Position numbers and translations under genes: made by a program. A DNA stretch of 45,048 bases from UMGS1279 sp045534095 (GTDB lineage: Bacteria; Bacillota; Clostridia; Oscillospirales; Acutalibacteraceae): contig JAZSJA010000060.1 of the NCBI GenBank assembly GCA_045534095.1, forward strand, positions 1 to 45,048, in the 5' to 3' direction. Positions 42,074 through 45,048 of the stretch are shown piece after piece. Below the pieces are notes generated by a model. That model ran no database searches. It worked only from the letters and a program-made list of their open reading frames with translations, and was not told the DNA's origin. Each line of letters opens with the position of its first letter. Position 1 is the stretch's first letter.

Positions 42074-42982
42074 ATGGATTTTCTTTTAGAACCGTTAGGT
42101 TGGATATTAAAACAATTCGCCAACCTATTTAATGGTAGTTTTGCTTGGTCTGTTTTTATGTTCACCTTGGTTGTAAACCTTTTAATGATTCCATTAAACA
42201 TAAAAACTCAAAAATCTTCAGTAGGACAAATGCGTATTCGTCCTAAAATGGAAATGCTTAAACAAAAATACGGTGACGATAAACAACGTTACAGTATGGA
42301 GCTTCAAAATCTTTACCGCGAAGAAAACGTTTCAATGTCAAGCGGTTGTTTGCCCATGCTTATCCGTCTTCCCATAATGATGGGTATTTATTCTGTGGTA
42401 CAAGCACCTTTAACCTACATTGCAGGCGTTTCAAACAACCTTATAAGCGAGGCTACAACAAAATTAGCCGACCTTGGAGTAAAGTCGTCTGCCTATCCCC
42501 AGGTTGATATTATAAGTAAAATCGATAAGCTTGGTGAAACCGGCGATAAAATTGCTGATAAAATTGGTAATTTAGATTTTAATTTCTTAGGTATAAATCT
42601 TGCCAAAGAGCCTGATTTTAATATCGATATTGTTAACCATTTTGATCCCACTTGGATAATTCCTATTCTTGCATTTGCCGCAGCAATGCTCACCAGTATT
42701 GTTTCTATGCAAATTCAAAAACGCATCAATCCCGATGCCCCCAGAATGGGCGGTATGATGCTTGCTATGCCATTTCTCTCACTCTTCATCGGTTTCTCGG
42801 TAAGTTGTGCAGCAGGTTTCTATTGGGCATGTTCAAGCATAATTTCAGGTGCAATTCAGTCTGTAATCCAAATCTACTATGGCCCCAATAAGATTATAGC
42901 AAGTCAGCAATCTAAAGAGCTTGTAAAACGTTACAAGGAAGAAAAAGCAATTAAATCAAAAAAAGCTAATACGGCAGAATAA
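42074..42982 (+). CDS. yidC: Membrane protein insertase YidC/OxaA
   Basis: A 302-residue insertase of the five-helix OxaA/SpoIIIJ type. Membrane segments lie at about 24-46, 98-118, 195-215, 233-252 and 255-270. The conserved cytoplasmic hairpin QMRIRPKMEMLKQKYGDDKQ and the GCLPMLIRLPIMMGIYSVV block are present. There is no lipobox, unlike Bacillus YidC1. CGGAGATG precedes the ATG. Confidence 0.96.
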   Translation: MDFLLEPLGWILKQFANLFNGSFAWSVFMFTLVVNLLMIPLNIKTQKSSVGQMRIRPKMEMLKQKYGDDKQRYSMELQNLYREENVSMSSGCLPMLIRLPIMMGIYSVVQAPLTYIAGVSNNLISEATTKLADLGVKSSAYPQVDIISKIDKLGETGDKIADKIGNLDFNFLGINLAKEPDFNIDIVNHFDPTWIIPILAFAAAMLTSIVSMQIQKRINPDAPRMGGMMLAMPFLSLFIGFSVSCAAGFYWACSSIISGAIQSVIQIYYGPNKIIASQQSKELVKRYKEEKAIKSKKANTAE

Positions 42983-43011
42983 ACCGCATATATAAATTGG
43001 AGGAAAATAAG

Positions 43012-43977
43012 TTGATTAAGGAAGCAATCGGTGTTGCAGAAACAATTGAAGAAGCCAAAGAAAAGGCAATGGCTGAGCTAAATTTATCTTTTGAAGATAA
43101 TTATGATTTTGAAATTATTGCAACCCCTAAGAAAAAAATGTTTGGACTTTTTGGCGGTTGTCCCGCACAGGTTAAGGTATGGGTAGAAGTTGCCGATCCC
43201 AAGCCTGCAAAACAACACAAACCTAAGGCAAAAAAAGAAGATAAAAAAATCGAAACTAAAAAAAGCGATACTAAGGCAGCAAAAACCGAAAAAGTAGAAG
43301 CTGCTCCTGTTGTAGAGCTTAAAGAGGTTCCCGCAAGCGAGGTTGATCCTCAGTCTCCCGCAGGCAAGGGCGTAAACTATTTGCAAACCATTTTAAACAA
43401 TTTAGGTTGTGAAAATGTTGCAATAACCGTTGCCGAGATTGAGGGTGGTTCACAAATCACCATCAGCGGCGAGGGCCTTGGCGTGGTAATCGGTCATCGT
43501 GGTGAAACACTTGATGCCTTACAGTATCTCGTTTCTCTTGCAGCTAATGCAGGCGTGAGCGGATATTACAGAGTTGTTCTTAACACCGGTGATTTCCGTC
43601 AAAAACGCGAGCAGACCTTAGTTGCTCTTGCAAAACGTATGGCTGAGCAGGCAGTTCGTAGCGGAAAATGCCGCACTTTAGAGCCTATGAATCCTTACGA
43701 GAGAAGAATTATTCACACTACCATTCAGTCCATTGATGGTGTAACCTCAACCTCCTTTGGCGAGGGTAACGGTAGAAGAGTTGTTATTGCTCCCGAGGGC
43801 AAAGAAGCTCGTCCCCGTAACGATTACAGAGGCAGAGGTGGACGTGGCGGAAGAAACCAAAGAAACGATCGCCGCGGTGGCGGACGTAGAGAGGCTTATA
43901 AGCCACAGGTATCTCCCGATCGTGCTCCCGTTAAGGATGCGGACGCAATGCCCCTTTACGGCAGAATTGATAAATAA
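43012..43977 (+). CDS. khpB: KhpB/Jag RNA-binding protein (SpoIIIJ-associated)
   Basis: A 321-residue RNA-binding protein with a Jag_N domain (about 1-50), a Lys/Ala-rich linker, a KH domain (about 115-195, with VVIGHRGETLDALQYL), an R3H domain (about 200-260, with YERRIIHTTIQ) and an RG-rich tail. The RGG-type tail (RGRGGRGG...RRGGGRR) is longer than usual. It is partnered with YidC and affects translation or wall synthesis in Firmicutes. The TTG at 43012 has GGAGG 8 bases upstream; a TTG at 42997 overlaps that site. Confidence 0.93.
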   Translation: MIKEAIGVAETIEEAKEKAMAELNLSFEDNYDFEIIATPKKKMFGLFGGCPAQVKVWVEVADPKPAKQHKPKAKKEDKKIETKKSDTKAAKTEKVEAAPVVELKEVPASEVDPQSPAGKGVNYLQTILNNLGCENVAITVAEIEGGSQITISGEGLGVVIGHRGETLDALQYLVSLAANAGVSGYYRVVLNTGDFRQKREQTLVALAKRMAEQAVRSGKCRTLEPMNPYERRIIHTTIQSIDGVTSTSFGEGNGRRVVIAPEGKEARPRNDYRGRGGRGGRNQRNDRRGGGRREAYKPQVSPDRAPVKDADAMPLYGRIDK

Positions 43978-44017
43978 TAGGTCTATTTTAAAATTTTTAA
44001 AAAAATAAAAATTTTAG

Positions 44018-44046
44018 TTGACAAAAGAGTTCAAATTATGTATAAT
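44018..44046 (+). promoter_or_regulatory. Perfect-consensus sigma-A promoter of the tRNA operon
   Basis: TTGACA (44018-44023), 17 bases and TATAAT (44041-44046): both hexamers and the spacer length are consensus, as expected for a stable-RNA promoter. Confidence 0.92.
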
Positions 44047-44077
44047 AGTTCTTGTGGCAAATTTAGTCACAAGAACT
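44047..44077. repeat. 10-bp inverted repeat over the tRNA transcription start
   Basis: AGTTCTTGTG (44047-44056) and CACAAGAACT (44068-44077) are perfect inverted arms with an 11-base centre. The predicted start (about 44053) lies inside the left arm, so a full-length hairpin would not form in RNA. An operator in DNA is an alternative. Confidence 0.6.
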
Positions 44078-44082
44078 TATGC

Positions 44083-44159
44083 GGGCCATTAGCTCAGTTG
44101 GTTAGAGCAACCGGCTCATAACCGGTTGGTCCGGGGTTCGAGTCCCTGATGGCCCACCA
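44083..44159 (+). tRNA. tRNA-Met (CAU); may be tRNA-Ile2
   Basis: A 77-base tRNA with acceptor stem GGGCCAT/ATGGCCC, D-loop AGCTCAGTTGGTTAGAGC, anticodon loop CTCATAA (anticodon CAU), T-arm GGTTCGAGTCC and an encoded CCA. The G1-C72 pair excludes an initiator. The body closely resembles CAU tRNAs that are modified to lysidine and read isoleucine AUA, so Met or Ile2 cannot be decided by eye. Confidence 0.95.
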
Positions 44160-44182
44160 TTTATTCCGCAAATTTAATATAT

Positions 44183-44258
44183 AGGGGTATAGCTCAGTTG
44201 GTAGAGCAGTGGTCTCCAAAACCACGTGCCGTGAGTTCGAATCTTACTGCCCCTGCCA
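44183..44258 (+). tRNA. tRNA-Trp (CCA)
   Basis: A 76-base tRNA with acceptor stem AGGGGTA/TGCCCCT, anticodon loop CTCCAAA (anticodon CCA) and encoded 3' CCA. It follows the CAU tRNA after 23 bases in the same transcript. Confidence 0.97.
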
Positions 44259-44261
44259 AAA

Positions 44262-44291
44262 AATCCTCGTTCTTCGGAACGGGGATTTTTT
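44262..44291 (+). terminator. Intrinsic terminator of the tRNA operon
   Basis: AATCCTCGTTC and GAACGGGGATT form a stem capped by a TTCG tetraloop, followed by TTTT. The hairpin array begins 3 bases later. Confidence 0.9.
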
Positions 44292-44293
44292 AT

Positions 44294-44495
44294 CCAATCC
44301 GAAGGATTGGTATGTAATCTCGCGTAGCGAGAATGTAATCAGTTCGCAAAGCGAACTGTATGTCATCAAGTCGCAAGACTTGTATGTTACTTGCCTTCGG
44401 ATTGATTACATACATCACTTCGTGATGATTACATACCACCTACGGTGGATTACATTCACGGCTTTGCCGTGATTACATACCGCAACAAGTTGCGG
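44294..44495. repeat. Hairpin array: eight palindromes with constant linkers
   Basis: Eight perfect short hairpins occur about every 23 bases. Stems and loops: CCAATCC-GAA (44294-44310), TCTCGC-GTA (44318-44332), AGTTCGC-AAA (44341-44357), CAAGTC-GCAA (44367-44382), CATCAC-TTC (44413-44427), CCACC-TAC (44436-44448), TCACGGC-TTT (44456-44472) and CCGCAA-CAAG (44480-44495). Linkers in the first half read TATGTAATC or close variants; in the second half they read the reverse complement GATTACATA. The centre (44394-44404) holds an inverted 11-base copy of part of the first hairpin. Stem sequences all differ yet every stem pairs. Function is unknown. Confidence 0.85.
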
Positions 44496-44516
44496 ATTAT
44501 TTTACATTCCCCACAA

Positions 44517-44545
44517 TTGATTTTTAACCACTTATATATTATAAT
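44517..44545 (+). promoter_or_regulatory. Sigma-A promoter of the barnase-barstar locus
   Basis: TTGATT (44517-44522), 17 bases and TATAAT (44540-44545). A strong GGAGGG site follows at 44569-44573, but no ATG, GTG or TTG lies at the right distance after it. Confidence 0.65.
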
Positions 44546-44599
44546 AATTATAGCCACTTTCATTAGTGGAGGGAAAATAAATTTAACTTCTTATATAAT

Positions 44600-44823
44600 A
44601 AAATCAAAGGTAATTTAGCAACAGTTTGCCCTAAAAAATGATAACTAGAGGGGTGTACCAAAATCACGAAGGACATTTACCTGTTTCTCCCGGAAGAATA
44701 TGGTATGAAGCTGATATTAATTACAAATCAGGGTTTAGAGATTCCAAAAGAATTCTTTGGTCTAACGATGGTTTGATTTTTGCAACATATGACCACTATA
44801 AAACGTTTTATGAAATAATCTAG
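44600..44823 (+). pseudogene. Degraded barnase-type ribonuclease
   Basis: The 3' part (frame from 44638) encodes the barnase C-terminal half: EGHLPVSPGRIWYEADINY, GFRDSKRILWS and YDHYKTF, with the catalytic Glu (in EADINY), Arg (in SKRIL) and His (in DHYKTF) retained. Just upstream, in another frame, KGNLATVCPKK (44606-44638) matches the preceding barnase region but ends in TGA. One extra A in the A-run before 44639 would join the frames. The N-terminal half, including the catalytic Lys27 region, is missing. The toxin is therefore probably dead through a 5' deletion plus a one-base frameshift. Confidence 0.8.
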
Positions 44824-44835
44824 AGGTGAAAAATT

Positions 44836-45048
44836 ATGAATAATAAAAGTCAAGATTTTTATAAGTATAAAGGAATAACTGAAAATCCCATAATGTTAGA
44901 TTTTTCCAAATGTAAATATTTAGGAGAAATACATAAGGTTTTTAAGATAAAATTCGGTTTGCCTGAATATTATGGTGAGAATCCTGATGCTCTTTGGGAT
45001 TTGCTTGAAGGTATTTTTGATGATATGGGTGAAATTACGGCTGAAATA
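44836..45048 (+). CDS. Barstar-family RNase inhibitor (partial, runs off window)
   Basis: The first 71 residues of a barstar-like inhibitor, which blocks barnase by filling its active site. The diagnostic block is LPEYYGENPDALWDLLEG, including the aspartates that contact barnase. About 15-20 residues precede the usual barstar N-terminus. The AGAGGTG site and ATG are intact, and the gene lies 12 bases after the barnase remnant. The C-terminus is beyond the window. Confidence 0.9.
   Translation, partial: MNNKSQDFYKYKGITENPIMLDFSKCKYLGEIHKVFKIKFGLPEYYGENPDALWDLLEGIFDDMGEITAEI

Noticed and set aside
44083..44159. Initiator tRNA-fMet
   Set aside because: The first acceptor pair is G-C and the anticodon stem lacks the three G-C pairs of initiators.
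44209..44472. Frame of 87 codons across tRNA-Trp and the hairpin array
   Set aside because: It starts inside the tRNA and its repeated YVI-type pattern is just the translated array linkers.
44294..44495. CRISPR array
   Set aside because: The constant parts are only 8-10 bases and change strand midway, while the variable parts are palindromes of about 15 bases; no cas genes are nearby.

Overview
The window looks like a chromosomal segment of an uncultured anaerobic Clostridia (Bacillota), probably an Oscillospiraceae-like gut bacterium. The DNA is AT-rich, ribosome binding sites are strong AGGAGG-type, promoters follow the sigma-A consensus, and the gene content is typical: CdaA/CdaR, RecD2, MreB, LonA-EngB, LuxS, the rpmH-rnpA-yidD-yidC-jag block, a GlnRS beside GltX, and cytoplasmic glycan-degrading enzymes. 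No phage, insertion sequence or CRISPR array is visible.

Layout. 1-2.3 kb: a lone MazF-type toxin gene (minus strand), a 0.7 kb AT-rich regulatory region with a WalR-like box and a structured leader, then a DUF348/G5/3D cell-wall protein. 2.4-4.1 kb: HD hydrolase, LuxS and a DUF436 protein. 4.2-10.2 kb: two membrane proteins, then lon, engB and lysA. 10.4-13.9 kb: a beta-mannosidase and a HAD phosphatase. 14-16 kb (minus): ychF, an SGNH esterase and a small HPr-like protein. 16.2-22.2 kb: an AraC regulator facing a four-gene operon (2-hydroxyacid dehydrogenase, heparinase II/III-like lyase, SDR enzyme, DapA-like aldolase), most simply read as an intracellular uronate-oligosaccharide catabolic module. 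22.4-30.7 kb: housekeeping genes (c-di-AMP synthesis, DNA repair, ComF, MreB, MBL hydrolase, small proteins, low-molecular-weight phosphatase).

30.8-32.1 kb (minus): a cobalamin riboswitch controlling a DUF4430 lipoprotein and an ECF-type S component. 32.1-34.5 kb: flavin reductase, a TrpR/YerC-like regulator and a divergent GH28 pectinase-type enzyme. 34.6-41 kb: gltX, glnS, a Nif3-like protein, a LemA-like protein, a formate/nitrite-type channel and a hypothetical protein. 41.1-44 kb: rpmH, rnpA, yidD, yidC and jag (L34, RNase P protein, membrane insertion, KH/R3H RNA binding).

44-45 kb: the most unusual stretch. Two tRNA genes (CAU and Trp) driven by a perfect-consensus promoter end in a terminator. 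An array of eight short hairpins with about 23-bp periodicity follows: the stems differ in sequence but are all perfectly paired, and near-identical linkers (TATGTAATC, inverted in the second half) separate them. Then comes a decayed barnase gene (5' deletion plus a one-base frameshift) that still has a promoter and an apparently intact barstar immunity gene running off the window edge.

The strongest candidates for something undescribed are the hairpin array, the AraC-controlled lyase operon with its two-half-site operator and an SDR enzyme lacking the catalytic lysine, and the WalR-box plus leader-RNA control of the 3D protein. All assignments are by reading the sequence; no database search was run.
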